From: Rubripirellula lacrimiformis
Lineage (GTDB): Bacteria > Planctomycetota > Planctomycetia > Pirellulales > Pirellulaceae
NCBI RefSeq assembly: GCF_007741535.1
Contig: NZ_CP036525.1
Location: 3,534,001 to 3,598,000 of the forward strand
Direction of reading: 5' to 3'
DNA length: 64,000 bases
In this document: piece after piece, positions 45,362-54,902 of the stretch
How positions within the stretch are numbered: the stretch's first letter is position 1
How the letters are laid out: each line of letters starts with the position of its first letter
Notes under the pieces: generated by a model
The model's database searches: none
What the model was told of the DNA's origin: nothing
What the model saw: only the letters and a program-made list of their open reading frames with translations
Program-made: the position numbers and the translations under genes

Positions 45362-47692
45362 CTACTCGCGATGACCCTGTTTCTGGAACGGCTCGCTTTC
45401 GATGATCGCGACCAACAGGTACGCAAACTTTCCATCGGCTCGGTCGACGTCGGCGACAATCTGGTCGATCGCACACTTGTCGTAGTATTCGGTGCCTCGG
45501 CCGAGTCCGTAGATCAGCAGCTTTTCCGCCAAGCAGCGAACGAACTGTTCCCGACGATCGGTCGATAGCAACCGGCGAAGGTCTTCGACTCCCTTGAACT
45601 CAGTGCCGTCGGGCAACGCGCCGGATGCATCGATCTCGTCACGCCCGTCTCGGCTCCGCCATTGGCCAACGGCATCAAAGTTCTCCAATGCAAACCCCAG
45701 CGGATCCATCATGTTGTGGCAAGCTGCACAGGCTGGGTTGTCGCGATGCTGTTCCATCCTTTGGCGAAGCGTTCCGACCAATCGGCTCTTTTCCAATTCG
45801 GGAATATTCGGCGGCGCCGGCGGTGGAGGCATGTTCAGCAGGTTGTCCAAGATCCACTTGCCGCGTTTGACCGGGCTGGTGCGAGTCGGGTTGCTGGTGA
45901 CGGTCAGAATGCTGGCGTGGGTTAACAGGCCTCCGCGCGGTGTGCCGGCTAGCGAGACTCGCCGGAAATGATCCCCGCTGACGCCGGGGATGCCGTAGTA
46001 CTTGGCAAGCGTTTCGTTCAGATAGGTGAAGTCGGCGTCCAGCAAGGTGGTGACCGGCAAGTTGCCTCGCATCACGGCCGCAAAGAACGTCAGGGTTTCG
46101 CGCCGCATCAGTTCGCGGACTTCGTCGTCGAAGGCTCGAAAGATACGCGTGTCGGGATTGACGTTGTCCAGATTACGAAGCTGCAGCCATTGGCCCGCAA
46201 AGTTTTCGACAAAACGGTTGCAGCGAGGGTCTCGCATCATCCGTGCGACTTTGTCCAACAGTTTTCGTCGGTCGCGAATTTCACCGCGATGGGCTAGCAG
46301 CAACAGTTCGTCGTCCGGCATGCTGCTCCACAAGAAATACGAAATTCGCGTGGCCAGTTCATAGTCGCTGATCGGTGGCATTTTGCCCGATGGGCCGATC
46401 GATCGGTGCTGTTCGACTTTGAACAAGAAATGCGGGGACACCAGAATCGCTTGCATCGCGACCTGCAACCCTTCCTCGTAACTTCCGCCTTCCTGGCGAA
46501 CGGTTTGGGCCAGCTGCACCAAACGTTGAACTTCGCCTGCGGTGGCCGGTCGTCGAAACGCACGGCTGGCAAATCGGCTCAGCACGGCCGCTGATGCTTG
46601 GTCCTCGGAAAGCTTCTCACCAGGATTCGCAAACACGATCCGCCGGTGGCTGGGTGGTAACTTTTCGGTGTCGATGAACATCGGTCGACGTTCCTCGCCC
46701 CGCACGTGCACGTGATGCAGGTGAAGATTGCGGTCCTGGCCATCTTTGTAATAGTCGTTGATGAAACTGATGTCGATCTTGCGAGTTCCCTTGCCAAGCC
46801 GCATCGTTACTTCGTAATCGGCAGCGTCTTTCTCGGGGACATCGATGATCTTTTCGAATCGACCACTCTGGATGCTCATGCGACACGGATCGGGACCGCC
46901 TTGGTCGCCGGATGCTGTGATCGTGATGGTGTAATTGCCACCGAATGGCAGCGTTGGCTGCAGCGATACCGTGCCGTTGCTTGCGATCACCACGCGACCG
47001 CTACCGCCGCCATGGTCTTCGGCGCCGATCAGGTCGGACGCTGTTTTGTCCAGTTCGTAGATCTCGCCGGGCGGAGGCGTGTAGATGGCTTTGCCGCTGA
47101 TCACTTCGGCCGCGTCCAGATACTTTTCAATCAGCACCGGTGGCAAAGACAACACGTCACCGATGTTGTCGAAACCGTATCCAACATCGTCGCCGGGGAA
47201 TCCATCGGATGGTTCGTAGTCGACGTCGGTCAGGTCGCGGATGGTATTGCGATATTCGATCCGGTTCAGACGCCGCAGCGCGACCTTGCCCGCGTTGGGG
47301 TTCTGGACACAGTCAACCGCATTGGCAAGTTCGTCGATCAATTTTTCCATGCGCAGGCGGTTGGCCGCGTCCATCATGTCGCCATCGGCCGGCGGCATCG
47401 ATCCCAATCGAACCTGGGCCAAGGCACGGATCCACAGGTCCCGGTTCTTGGTGATATCGAGTGCCGAGTGCGTATCGGCCAGCGACACTTCGCTGCCCTC
47501 GTCATGACAATCCAAGCAATAGGTCCGCAGCAACGGCACCAACGATTCGTGAAAGGCCGATTCACGCGCTGCATCGTCGGCATTCGCGATCGTCAAGCAA
47601 CCAAGGATCGCCCAAATTAGGGCAGCAGTCGTGGGGCGAAAAGCGGTCACGAAGAATCGATTCGTTCGAGGACAGATGGCGTCTACGGGCAT
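45362..47692 (-). CDS. planctomycete DUF1592/DUF1588/DUF1585 cytochrome-like protein
   Basis: A large exported protein of the DUF1592-DUF1587-DUF1588 group. ATG 47692 (MPVDAICPRTNRFF) lies 9 bp inside a possible GTG start. A hydrophobic stretch TTAALIWAILGCLTIANA precedes the cleavage site. A CxxCH heme site is CLDCH near residue 64, and a second near residue 665 is CAACHNMMDP. The middle holds a DUF1587-like beta domain (NRIEYRNTIRDL, FPGDDVGYGFDNIGDVL) and a carbohydrate-like jelly roll. Such genes are almost always followed by a DUF1552 partner; here none is present, and a kinase gene follows after 9 bp instead. Confidence 0.93.
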   Translation of the reverse strand: MPVDAICPRTNRFFVTAFRPTTAALIWAILGCLTIANADDAARESAFHESLVPLLRTYCLDCHDEGSEVSLADTHSALDITKNRDLWIRALAQVRLGSMPPADGDMMDAANRLRMEKLIDELANAVDCVQNPNAGKVALRRLNRIEYRNTIRDLTDVDYEPSDGFPGDDVGYGFDNIGDVLSLPPVLIEKYLDAAEVISGKAIYTPPPGEIYELDKTASDLIGAEDHGGGSGRVVIASNGTVSLQPTLPFGGNYTITITASGDQGGPDPCRMSIQSGRFEKIIDVPEKDAADYEVTMRLGKGTRKIDISFINDYYKDGQDRNLHLHHVHVRGEERRPMFIDTEKLPPSHRRIVFANPGEKLSEDQASAAVLSRFASRAFRRPATAGEVQRLVQLAQTVRQEGGSYEEGLQVAMQAILVSPHFLFKVEQHRSIGPSGKMPPISDYELATRISYFLWSSMPDDELLLLAHRGEIRDRRKLLDKVARMMRDPRCNRFVENFAGQWLQLRNLDNVNPDTRIFRAFDDEVRELMRRETLTFFAAVMRGNLPVTTLLDADFTYLNETLAKYYGIPGVSGDHFRRVSLAGTPRGGLLTHASILTVTSNPTRTSPVKRGKWILDNLLNMPPPPAPPNIPELEKSRLVGTLRQRMEQHRDNPACAACHNMMDPLGFALENFDAVGQWRSRDGRDEIDASGALPDGTEFKGVEDLRRLLSTDRREQFVRCLAEKLLIYGLGRGTEYYDKCAIDQIVADVDRADGKFAYLLVAIIESEPFQKQGHRE

Positions 47693-47953
47693 AGCGGGCA
47701 CACAATCGCAGGCTGTTCAGTTACCGCTGCCATTCTAGTCTCTTTCGTCACCAAACACGCTGGTCGTCGCAGCTTGTGCAACCGATACAAACCGACTTGC
47801 AGTGAAAAGGTCGCTTTGGACGCCTGGCAGCGGTCTTGCAACCTGCACCAACATTGCATCCAGGGGAAACGGGCGAATCTGCGTTCCGGATTTGGAACCG
47901 GACTCTACAATGGGGGTGGCTTGTCATCCCCTCTCCGTCGGTCACGCGTTTTC
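47693..47953. promoter_or_regulatory. divergent promoter region of two operons
   Basis: The 260-bp gap between the DUF1592 operon (minus) and the zinc-ribbon/MoxR operon (plus). No clear boxes are visible, but it must contain the start signals for both. A possible in-frame extension of the plus-strand gene to 47774 is rejected because it is Cys/Arg-rich and lacks a good ribosome site. Confidence 0.4.
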
Positions 47954-49603
47954 ATGACTCAGACTATCGAAATCAAATGTCCCAAGTGTGGGCTGATGCT
48001 TCGATTGCCGCAGCCTCGCGGGCGGTCGCAAGTGGTTTGTCCCAAGTGCCAGCGAAAGATTGGCTTGTCGGCCGAAGGGAAGGTGATCAGTGCTGCGCAG
48101 TTAGATGAATTTGCCAATCTGCCAGCGCCGGTGGTCGCCAAGGCAGCGCCTAGCCGCCCCAAAAACTTCACCGCCGCCCCTGCCCCGGTTCGCCCGCAAG
48201 TGGAAACGTCGCCCAAGCCGCCGCCGGGTACCTTTCACGCTCCGCTGAATCTTCGCCCTGCCCGAAAGACACCGGCTTGGGTCAAGAAATTGATCGTGCC
48301 CAGCATCTGTTTGGCGTTGACGATGATCGCCGCGGCGGTCTTGTATTCCTATCGCGATTCGATTCCGCTGGCCAAGTACTTGCCGATCGAATCGATCGTG
48401 GCATCGATACCGTTGATGGACTCTCATGAAAAAGTGCTGAACGAATTGGGCGACGTATCCGATTCGTCAGTCGAATTGCTGCGCAGTTTGCGGGACGCCA
48501 ATGGTCCCGGTGACGAACAGGCGATGTCCAAAGCGGTGGTGTCGTTGGTTCGGATGAAGGACCGCTGTGAAGATTTGCGTCGCCGCGCGGTCGCTCTGCC
48601 ACCGGCCAGCGAAAGTCAGTGGGTGTCGCTGATGGAGTGGATGGAGTCGAAGTCCGAGGCAAAGAAGCAAGAACTGAAGACGTCCGTCGACAACACACCA
48701 ACGCGGACCCCGTCGCGAGTGGCTCAGTCGGCGGCATTTCGTCAGGCCGCCATCGACTTGATGTTTGCGCTCTCCGATGCGGGCGATACCATTCGTTCGG
48801 CCTGGAAACCGATCCCCGAACCAACGTCGCGCGAGGAAACCATCGAGTACGAAGCGTTGATGGCGAAACGGTCGATCTGGCAAGCGGTAGTCAGTGCCGA
48901 AAGCGAAGCTGACTATCTGGCGATTGCGGACGCGTACGAAGCTGCCGCGGATCAATTGGACGCATTGTTGCCTCGGCTGGAAAAACTGGCGCCCAACAAG
49001 GCGATGTACTCCGTCGGTTCGCCCTATTTTGGCGAGTCGCTTTCCTTGGACAGTGGCATTGCGTTCGGATTGCAGCCGCTGGAAAAACAGTTCGGTGACT
49101 TGGATCAATCCGCTGTCGATCGCTATTCGATCAGCTTGTCACGGTTGACCCAGGTCGGGACACCCGGTGGGTATGGGGATTCCATGGTCGGTGGGCCGCC
49201 GCCCGGTGGCCCCGGTCGGCCGGGATCCCGATCAGGACCCAACGGCTCTGGCCGGCCCGTTTATGCTCCACCGCCTGGGTTTCATAGTGTGCCACTAGAA
49301 GAACGCATCGAACGTGCGATCCGTGGAATCCGCGCTCATCATCCGATCGATCGGACCGTGCTGATCAAAGTCGACAATCGCGTGGATGGGCCGGAGGGCG
49401 ACAAACTGGTTGATTCACTCGAACAAGCCGTCCAGGCCAGAGGTTCGGCATCGTTTGGATTCGGGACAACGGGATTGATCGCGCTGTTCGGTCCGATGAC
49501 TGTCCAGGCGACCGCCGATGCGGTGGATTGGGCAGACGTGTTGTCGATCGACGAAAATCAGCGCATGATTCACGTACGAACCAAGCCAAAGCTGCCAGAA
49601 TGA
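47954..49603 (+). CDS. zinc-ribbon transmembrane protein
   Basis: ATG 47954 gives MTQTIEIKCPKCGLMLRLPQ, an MJ0042-type zinc ribbon: CPKCG (9-13) and CPKCQ (about 30-34), with GRSQVVCPKC between. A Pro/Ala-rich linker and one transmembrane helix (LIVPSICLALTMIAAAVLYSY) follow. The 430-residue periplasmic part is helical (LRSLRDANGPGDEQAMSKAV and similar) and contains a GGPPPGGPGRPG stretch. No enzyme motif. It is the first gene of the MoxR operon; its stop overlaps the MoxR start by 4 bp. Confidence 0.85.
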   Translation: MTQTIEIKCPKCGLMLRLPQPRGRSQVVCPKCQRKIGLSAEGKVISAAQLDEFANLPAPVVAKAAPSRPKNFTAAPAPVRPQVETSPKPPPGTFHAPLNLRPARKTPAWVKKLIVPSICLALTMIAAAVLYSYRDSIPLAKYLPIESIVASIPLMDSHEKVLNELGDVSDSSVELLRSLRDANGPGDEQAMSKAVVSLVRMKDRCEDLRRRAVALPPASESQWVSLMEWMESKSEAKKQELKTSVDNTPTRTPSRVAQSAAFRQAAIDLMFALSDAGDTIRSAWKPIPEPTSREETIEYEALMAKRSIWQAVVSAESEADYLAIADAYEAAADQLDALLPRLEKLAPNKAMYSVGSPYFGESLSLDSGIAFGLQPLEKQFGDLDQSAVDRYSISLSRLTQVGTPGGYGDSMVGGPPPGGPGRPGSRSGPNGSGRPVYAPPPGFHSVPLEERIERAIRGIRAHHPIDRTVLIKVDNRVDGPEGDKLVDSLEQAVQARGSASFGFGTTGLIALFGPMTVQATADAVDWADVLSIDENQRMIHVRTKPKLPE

Positions 49604-50646
49604 TTGATCCCATGCATGACGCTTCATCCACACCTGACAACAACACTCCGGCCGCGGGCCACGAAAGCCTGGCCCAACTGACCGCCGAAATCGAGATTCA
49701 CAGCGAACCTTTCCGGCGCTTGATCAACGAAGTGGGCAAGACGATCGTTGGCCAAGAAGGGCTGATTGGACGAATGGTGATCGCGCTGTTGGCCGGTGGC
49801 CACCTGCTGATCGAAGGCGTTCCCGGACTGGCCAAGACGACTGCGGTGGCGTGTCTGTCCAAAGGCATCAGCACCAGTTTCCAGCGGCTTCAGTTCACCC
49901 CCGACCTGTTGCCGGCTGACCTGATCGGGACGCAAGTCTATCGGCCTCAGACGCAAGAGTTTGTGGTTCAGAAAGGTCCGATCTTTGCCAACATGATCCT
50001 GGCCGACGAAATCAACCGGGCGCCGGCCAAAGTGCAAAGCGCCCTGTTGGAAGCGATGCAAGAACGGCAGGTGACGATCGGCAGCGAGACGTTCTTTTTG
50101 GAAGAACCATTCTTGGTGATGGCGACCCAAAACCCGGTCGAACAAGAGGGCACTTACCCGCTGCCCGAAGCCCAGATGGACCGCTTCATCATGAAGGTGG
50201 TCGTCGACTATCCCAACCGCGATCAAGAACTGCAAATTCTGCGGCGAATGTCGAAAACCAATTCGAAAATCGAAGTGGAATCGGTCACCACGCCCGCGGA
50301 AATCATGACGGCCCGCGAATTGGTGGACCGCATCCACGTCAGCAGCCCCGTCGAAGAGTACATCGTGGACCTGGTGATGGCCACGCGGAACCCGGCCGCC
50401 TACGGAATGGATCTGGCGGAATTGATCCAATACGGGGCGTCGCCCCGAGCCACGATCAACCTGACATTGGCGGCGAAGGCCAATGCGTTCCTCAGCGGCC
50501 GCGCCTATGCGACCCCCGAAGACGTCAAAGCGATCGCGATGGATGTGCTGCGGCACCGCGTCATCATCACCTACGAAGCCGAAGCGGAAGAAAAAACGGC
50601 CCAGGACATCGTTCGAACCATCTTGCAAACCGTCCCCGTTCCCTAG
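49600..50646 (+). CDS. MoxR-family AAA+ ATPase
   Basis: ATG 49600 (MIDPMHDASS). Walker A is GVPGLAKT (73-80), Walker B is LADEINR (134-140) and the sensor motif is MATQNPVEQEG, with RFIMKVVVDYP after it. The arginine-finger-like ASPRATI is also present. This is the APE2/MRP-type MoxR AAA+ chaperone that prepares VWA-domain partners. It acts in the cytoplasm at the membrane with the DUF58 and VWA proteins encoded next. The first two Met codons are close; 49600 is the one coupled to the previous stop. Confidence 0.96.
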   Translation: MIDPMHDASSTPDNNTPAAGHESLAQLTAEIEIHSEPFRRLINEVGKTIVGQEGLIGRMVIALLAGGHLLIEGVPGLAKTTAVACLSKGISTSFQRLQFTPDLLPADLIGTQVYRPQTQEFVVQKGPIFANMILADEINRAPAKVQSALLEAMQERQVTIGSETFFLEEPFLVMATQNPVEQEGTYPLPEAQMDRFIMKVVVDYPNRDQELQILRRMSKTNSKIEVESVTTPAEIMTARELVDRIHVSSPVEEYIVDLVMATRNPAAYGMDLAELIQYGASPRATINLTLAAKANAFLSGRAYATPEDVKAIAMDVLRHRVIITYEAEAEEKTAQDIVRTILQTVPVP

Positions 50647-50697
50647 TATCCCAGCGTCGGTTTCCCACTCCCTGCACTCCCCCCACCCCCGCACAAC

Positions 50698-51573
50698 ATG
50701 ATTCCTCGCGAAGTGATGCAGAACATTCGCCGGATTCAAATCAACACGTCGCACGTCGTGGACGATTTGCTGGCCGGTGGTTGGCATTCGGCGTTCAAAG
50801 GACGCGGAATCGAATTCGAAGAAGTGCGTCCCTACCAAGTTGGCGACGATATCCGAACGATCGATTGGAACGTGACGGCGCGTGCGGGCGAGCCGTTTGT
50901 CAAACTGTTTCGCGAAGAACGCGAAATGTCGGTCATGTTGCTGGTCGATCTCAGCGCGTCCCAGTCCTTTGGCAGCCATCATCAGACCAAACGCGAATTG
51001 GTTACCGAACTGGGGGCGACGTTGGCGTTCAGTGCCATCAAAAACAACGACAAAGTCGGTTTGACCCTGTTCACCGATCAGATCGAAAAGGCCTTGCCAC
51101 CTCGCACCGGAACGCGGCACGTGCTGCGTTTGATTCGCGAACTGCTGTATTGCGATCCCATTGGCCGTGGCACCGACCTTCGCGCCGCGTTGGATCACCT
51201 GGGCCGAACCGCTTCGCGCCGCAGCGTGGTGTTTCTGATCAGCGATTTTCAAGACGAGGGCTTCGAACGCACTCTTCGTGTCACTCGCCGCAAACACGAC
51301 GTCGTGCCGATCCAAATCGTCGATCGTCACGAAGTCACGATGCCCAACGTCGGGTTGATTCGGCTTCGCGATCCCGAATCGGGCAAGACGGTTTCGATCG
51401 ATTCGTCCAGCCGTCGGCATCGGCGTGCCTACGCCGAACTGATGGCCGCACGGCAGGCGTCCACCGATGCCATGTTTCGTAAAATGCGGATGGAACCGAT
51501 TCGGATTTTCACCGGCGAAGACTACGTCGAACCGCTGCAGCGATTTTTTCGTCGTCGGGAGTCGCACGCGTGA
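50698..51573 (+). CDS. DUF58 domain protein (vWA-like), MoxR partner
   Basis: ATG 50698 (MIPREVMQNIRRIQINTSH). The DUF58 signature GIEFEEVRPYQVGDDIRTID, then WNVTARAGEPFVKLF, is complete. A vWA-like core follows with MLLVDLSASQSF as a degenerate MIDAS (DLSAS). DUF58 proteins work with MoxR ATPases and Bat proteins to assemble or secrete envelope complexes. There is no transmembrane segment. The gene is 51 bp after MoxR and its last bases overlap the next start. Confidence 0.95.
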   Translation: MIPREVMQNIRRIQINTSHVVDDLLAGGWHSAFKGRGIEFEEVRPYQVGDDIRTIDWNVTARAGEPFVKLFREEREMSVMLLVDLSASQSFGSHHQTKRELVTELGATLAFSAIKNNDKVGLTLFTDQIEKALPPRTGTRHVLRLIRELLYCDPIGRGTDLRAALDHLGRTASRRSVVFLISDFQDEGFERTLRVTRRKHDVVPIQIVDRHEVTMPNVGLIRLRDPESGKTVSIDSSSRRHRRAYAELMAARQASTDAMFRKMRMEPIRIFTGEDYVEPLQRFFRRRESHA

Positions 51574-52703
51574 TTCATGGTTCAGGATGTCATATCGTTG
51601 CACGCGTGATCGTGATAATCTTGCTGGTCAACTCGTTCGCCTGGGGTGATTCGACACCTCAGACGATCATCGACGGCCCGGTGCGAATGGAAGTCAGCGT
51701 CTCCCGAACCGAGACCGCGATTGCTGTGCCGGTGACGATGACGGTTCAAATCGAATCGCCCAAAACGACCAAACTGCAGCCGCCCGCGATCGAAGCATCG
51801 TTCGGGGATTTCCAGGTCGTTGACCAAACTGCCGTCGGGCCTCTGCCGGTGGACGGTGATCCCAATCGCACGATTCATCGATACTTGTATCAGCTGGAAT
51901 CGCTGCAGTCGGGAACTCTGGTCGTTGCTCCGATCCATTTTGGTTACCAGATCGCTGATGCCCCCATGGCGGCCGCGTACAGCCACATTGACACAAACCA
52001 AAATCGAAGCGGGACATTGGTTAGCCGTCCGATCCAAATCGATGTCGCTAGCTCGCTGGCACCCGATGCGGACCTGACCGACGTTCGCCCCTTGAAACCG
52101 ATGGTGGTACTGCCGGAAAAGCGACCAACCGACCTCAGGTGGTGGGGACTTGGCTTGGTGATCGGGCCAGCCATCTTGGCGGCCTTCCTGTGGCGACGTC
52201 GACGACCGCGACCGGCCGACAAACTTGCGATGGCCCAAATCCACCGAATCGAATCCGAGGTAGCCAATCGCCAAATCAGCGGCGATCAAGGGGCACAGTC
52301 GTTGGCCGTCGCACTTCGTCGCTTCATCCAAGATCGCCATGCGATCCCAGCCACGGCGATGGCGACATCGGAATTGGTCACGGCCGTCGGCGAACTTGGC
52401 TGGCCGCAGGACCAGGTTGCAATTTTGAAATCGTTTTTGGGGTCCATCGATCAACGTCGCTTTGCAGCGTCCCGCTTGGGGGCGGATACAATCGACGCGG
52501 ATGCTAACGATGGTCCGTCGGGGCAGGATCGTTTTGCCGGTCAGTGTCAGACCGTTCGCCAGATCGTCCGCAGCGTTTCGATCCAAAACGTCCCGGCTGT
52601 TTCGCGGTCATCTGAATCGCGGTCCTTTCGGTCACCGTCATCTGGTTCACGATCAAGTCAATCACCATCCACTGGCCCGTCGTCCAATAGCGAGGCCGAG
52701 TGA
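51570..52703 (+). CDS. BatD-like / DUF4381-like membrane protein
   Basis: GTG 51570 overlaps the previous stop by 4 bp. A signal peptide (VIVIILLVNSFAWGDS), then a beta-sandwich ectodomain (PVRMEVSVSRTETAIAVPVTMTV), recalls the oxygen-independent BatD fold. One transmembrane helix (WWGLGLVIGPAILAAFLWRRRR) follows, and the helical part (AQIHRIESEVANRQISGDQGA) resembles DUF4381. The last 35 residues are a Ser/Arg-rich low-complexity tail. Probably it couples the periplasmic and cytoplasmic parts of the Bat complex. Confidence 0.82.
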   Translation: MIHGSGCHIVARVIVIILLVNSFAWGDSTPQTIIDGPVRMEVSVSRTETAIAVPVTMTVQIESPKTTKLQPPAIEASFGDFQVVDQTAVGPLPVDGDPNRTIHRYLYQLESLQSGTLVVAPIHFGYQIADAPMAAAYSHIDTNQNRSGTLVSRPIQIDVASSLAPDADLTDVRPLKPMVVLPEKRPTDLRWWGLGLVIGPAILAAFLWRRRRPRPADKLAMAQIHRIESEVANRQISGDQGAQSLAVALRRFIQDRHAIPATAMATSELVTAVGELGWPQDQVAILKSFLGSIDQRRFAASRLGADTIDADANDGPSGQDRFAGQCQTVRQIVRSVSIQNVPAVSRSSESRSFRSPSSGSRSSQSPSTGPSSNSEAE

Positions 52704-53836
52704 TGTTTTTGCACCCGTGGTGGTTCACCCTGTTGCCGATCGTCCCCTGGCTGGCTTGGCGGATGTGGTCCGGTCGCGACCGCTCCGCACTCGGTTTCAG
52801 TTCGGTGGTGACTTCCTGGAACCAACGGCCGAGTTTGCGTCAGCGACTGGCCTGGTTACCCGCTGTCCTGATGCTGGTTTCGTTGACGCTGATGATCATT
52901 TCGCTGGCTCGTCCCCGCTATGGAAAGGATCAAACGATCGTGACCAGCGAAGGCATTGCGATCGAATTGGTCGTTGATCGCAGCGGGTCGATGAAGGCGC
53001 TTGATTTCCAGATCGATGGTCGCAATGTGGACCGTTTGACCGCGATCAAAAACGTCGCGTCGAAGTTCATCTTGGGTGATGAATCCAGCCCGATGGTCGG
53101 CGATGACGAGGAATGGGTCTCTGGGCGGGTCAGCGATATGATCGGCTTGGTTACCTTCGCAGGCTATGTCGACGCGATCACTCCGCCAACGCTGGACCAC
53201 GGATTTTTGGTGGCCTCGTTGGAAAATACCGAGATCGTGACCGAACGGGATGAGGATGGAACGGCGATCGGCGACGCGATCAGTCTGGCCGTCGACAAAC
53301 TTAGCTCGTTGGGACGCCAGGATCGAAAACAGGACGACGACGCAACCGCCAACGAATCTTCTACCGGTCAGGGCAAGGTGATCATCTTGTTGACCGACGG
53401 CGAAAACACGGCGGGGCAGATTGATCCTGCCGAAGCGGCCGAATTGGCCAAGGCGATGAACATCAAGGTGTATACGATCGGTGTAGGCACCAAGGGACAA
53501 GCACCCTACCCCGTCCGGCGACGACGCTCGGGACAGATTGTGGTCGACTATTTCCGCGTCAACATTGACGAAGAAACGCTAAAGATGATCGCCGACACGA
53601 CTGGCGGCAGGTACTTCCGGGCCACCGATACCGCGTCGCTGGAAACGATCTACGACGAAATTGATCAACTGGAAAAGACCAAGGTCGAAACGCAGCGGTA
53701 CACCGATTTTCGAGAAATGGCGGTCCAGTCGGTGCGGATCGGCGGTTGGTGGATTCCGCCAATCTTGGGCGTGGCACTTGCTTGTTTGACCACGGGCGTG
53801 CTGTTGTCGTTGACCGTGTTTCGCAGATTCAATTGA
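52703..53836 (+). CDS. VWA-domain membrane protein, BatA-like
   Basis: ATG 52703 is preferred over the overlapping GTG 52700. Two N-terminal helices (WWFTLLPIVPWLAWRMW and WLPAVLMLVSLTLMIISLA) lead to a von Willebrand A domain with MIDAS DRSGSM (92-97), TTFAG-like VTFAGY and TDGENT (third metal site). A last helix lies near 345-368 (IPPILGVALACLTTGVLLSL). BatA-type proteins present the VWA domain to the periplasm; the domain binds a divalent metal and partner proteins. This matches the order of the Bat operon. Confidence 0.93.
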   Translation: MFLHPWWFTLLPIVPWLAWRMWSGRDRSALGFSSVVTSWNQRPSLRQRLAWLPAVLMLVSLTLMIISLARPRYGKDQTIVTSEGIAIELVVDRSGSMKALDFQIDGRNVDRLTAIKNVASKFILGDESSPMVGDDEEWVSGRVSDMIGLVTFAGYVDAITPPTLDHGFLVASLENTEIVTERDEDGTAIGDAISLAVDKLSSLGRQDRKQDDDATANESSTGQGKVIILLTDGENTAGQIDPAEAAELAKAMNIKVYTIGVGTKGQAPYPVRRRRSGQIVVDYFRVNIDEETLKMIADTTGGRYFRATDTASLETIYDEIDQLEKTKVETQRYTDFREMAVQSVRIGGWWIPPILGVALACLTTGVLLSLTVFRRFN

Positions 53837-53867
53837 CTCCGGCTGAGAAGGTTTACGGTTACACGGA

Positions 53868-54881
53868 ATGAACATTCGCGACATCGAAGTGGGGGCGATC
53901 GGCAATCTAGTCCTGCTGGGATTGGTGGTTCTGGTGTGTGTCGCTGGTCTGCTGGGTCTCTGGGCCAAACGACGGGCGATTGCTCGTTTCGCGACCCCAG
54001 ACGTCCGTGGCCGATTGCTGGGCCGGAGCTCGCTTTGGCGTGATTGGTCCTTCGTGCTGTTGTCGGCGCTGACGATGGCATTGCTGGTGTTGTGTTTGGT
54101 GGATATCCGCTGGGGGCAAGTCAGCCGATCGGTCCCGCAAAAAGGGATCGAACTGATGTTTGTGTTGGACGTCTCTCGCAGCATGTTGGCCGAAGATGTG
54201 ACGCCCAATCGGCTGCAGCGGGCCAAGCAGATGATTCGCGACGTGGTCGACGAAATGGCTGGTGATCGCGTCGGATTGGTGCTGTTTGCCGGCGAAGTCA
54301 AACAGCAGATCCCGATGACCAGCCACTATGACGACTTCAAAGAACGTCTCGACGAAGTGGGTGTCGAGGACATCGTGCGAGGCGGATCGCGTTTAGGCGA
54401 TGCGATCCGAGTCGCTGCGACCGGTTACTTGACGAAAACGAACGAGCATAAGGCGATGGTGCTGCTGACCGACGGCGACGATATGGAAAGTGCTCCGATC
54501 GAAGCGGCGAAGGCAGCGAACGCTGAAAATGGCGTGACCATTTTTACGATCGGCCTGGGGGACCTCCAGCAAGGAGCCCGAATCCCGGTGCGGACGCGGG
54601 CCGGGCGTGATTCGTACATGCAGTACGACGGAGAACAGGTGTGGTCCAAATTGAATCAAGAGGTGCTGTCCAAGGTGGCAACCGCAACAGGCGGCGCCTA
54701 CATCCCGGCTGGAGTCAAACAAGTCGACATGGCCAGCGTCTATCACGGCTACATCTCTGCGATCGAGCAGCAGGAATTTGAAACCGCCAAGGTCAGCGCC
54801 TACGAAGCCCGGTTCGCCTGGTTCCTGGTCCCCGCAATCGCACTGATGGTGCTCCAGCTCGCGACAACGAAAATGCCGTAG
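53868..54881 (+). CDS. VWA-domain membrane protein, BatB-like
   Basis: ATG 53868 (MNIRDIEVGAIGN). Two N-terminal helices (LVLLGLVVLVCVAGLLGLWA and DWSFVLLSALTMALLVLCLV) precede a VWA domain with MIDAS DVSRSM (101-106), VLFAGEV and LLTDGDD. The C-terminus ends in a helix (WFLVPAIALMVLQLATTK). It is a close relative of the BatA-like protein, and the two likely assemble together. Its stop closes the operon; the repeat block begins 20 bp further. Confidence 0.93.
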   Translation: MNIRDIEVGAIGNLVLLGLVVLVCVAGLLGLWAKRRAIARFATPDVRGRLLGRSSLWRDWSFVLLSALTMALLVLCLVDIRWGQVSRSVPQKGIELMFVLDVSRSMLAEDVTPNRLQRAKQMIRDVVDEMAGDRVGLVLFAGEVKQQIPMTSHYDDFKERLDEVGVEDIVRGGSRLGDAIRVAATGYLTKTNEHKAMVLLTDGDDMESAPIEAAKAANAENGVTIFTIGLGDLQQGARIPVRTRAGRDSYMQYDGEQVWSKLNQEVLSKVATATGGAYIPAGVKQVDMASVYHGYISAIEQQEFETAKVSAYEARFAWFLVPAIALMVLQLATTKMP

Positions 54882-54902
54882 CCCGCCCGCATCAACCAAG
54901 CT

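Noticed and set aside
49624-51603. 659-residue minus-strand frame opposite MoxR and DUF58
   Set aside because: It is antisense to two genes with intact catalytic motifs, and its product is His/Gln/Asp-rich without a domain.
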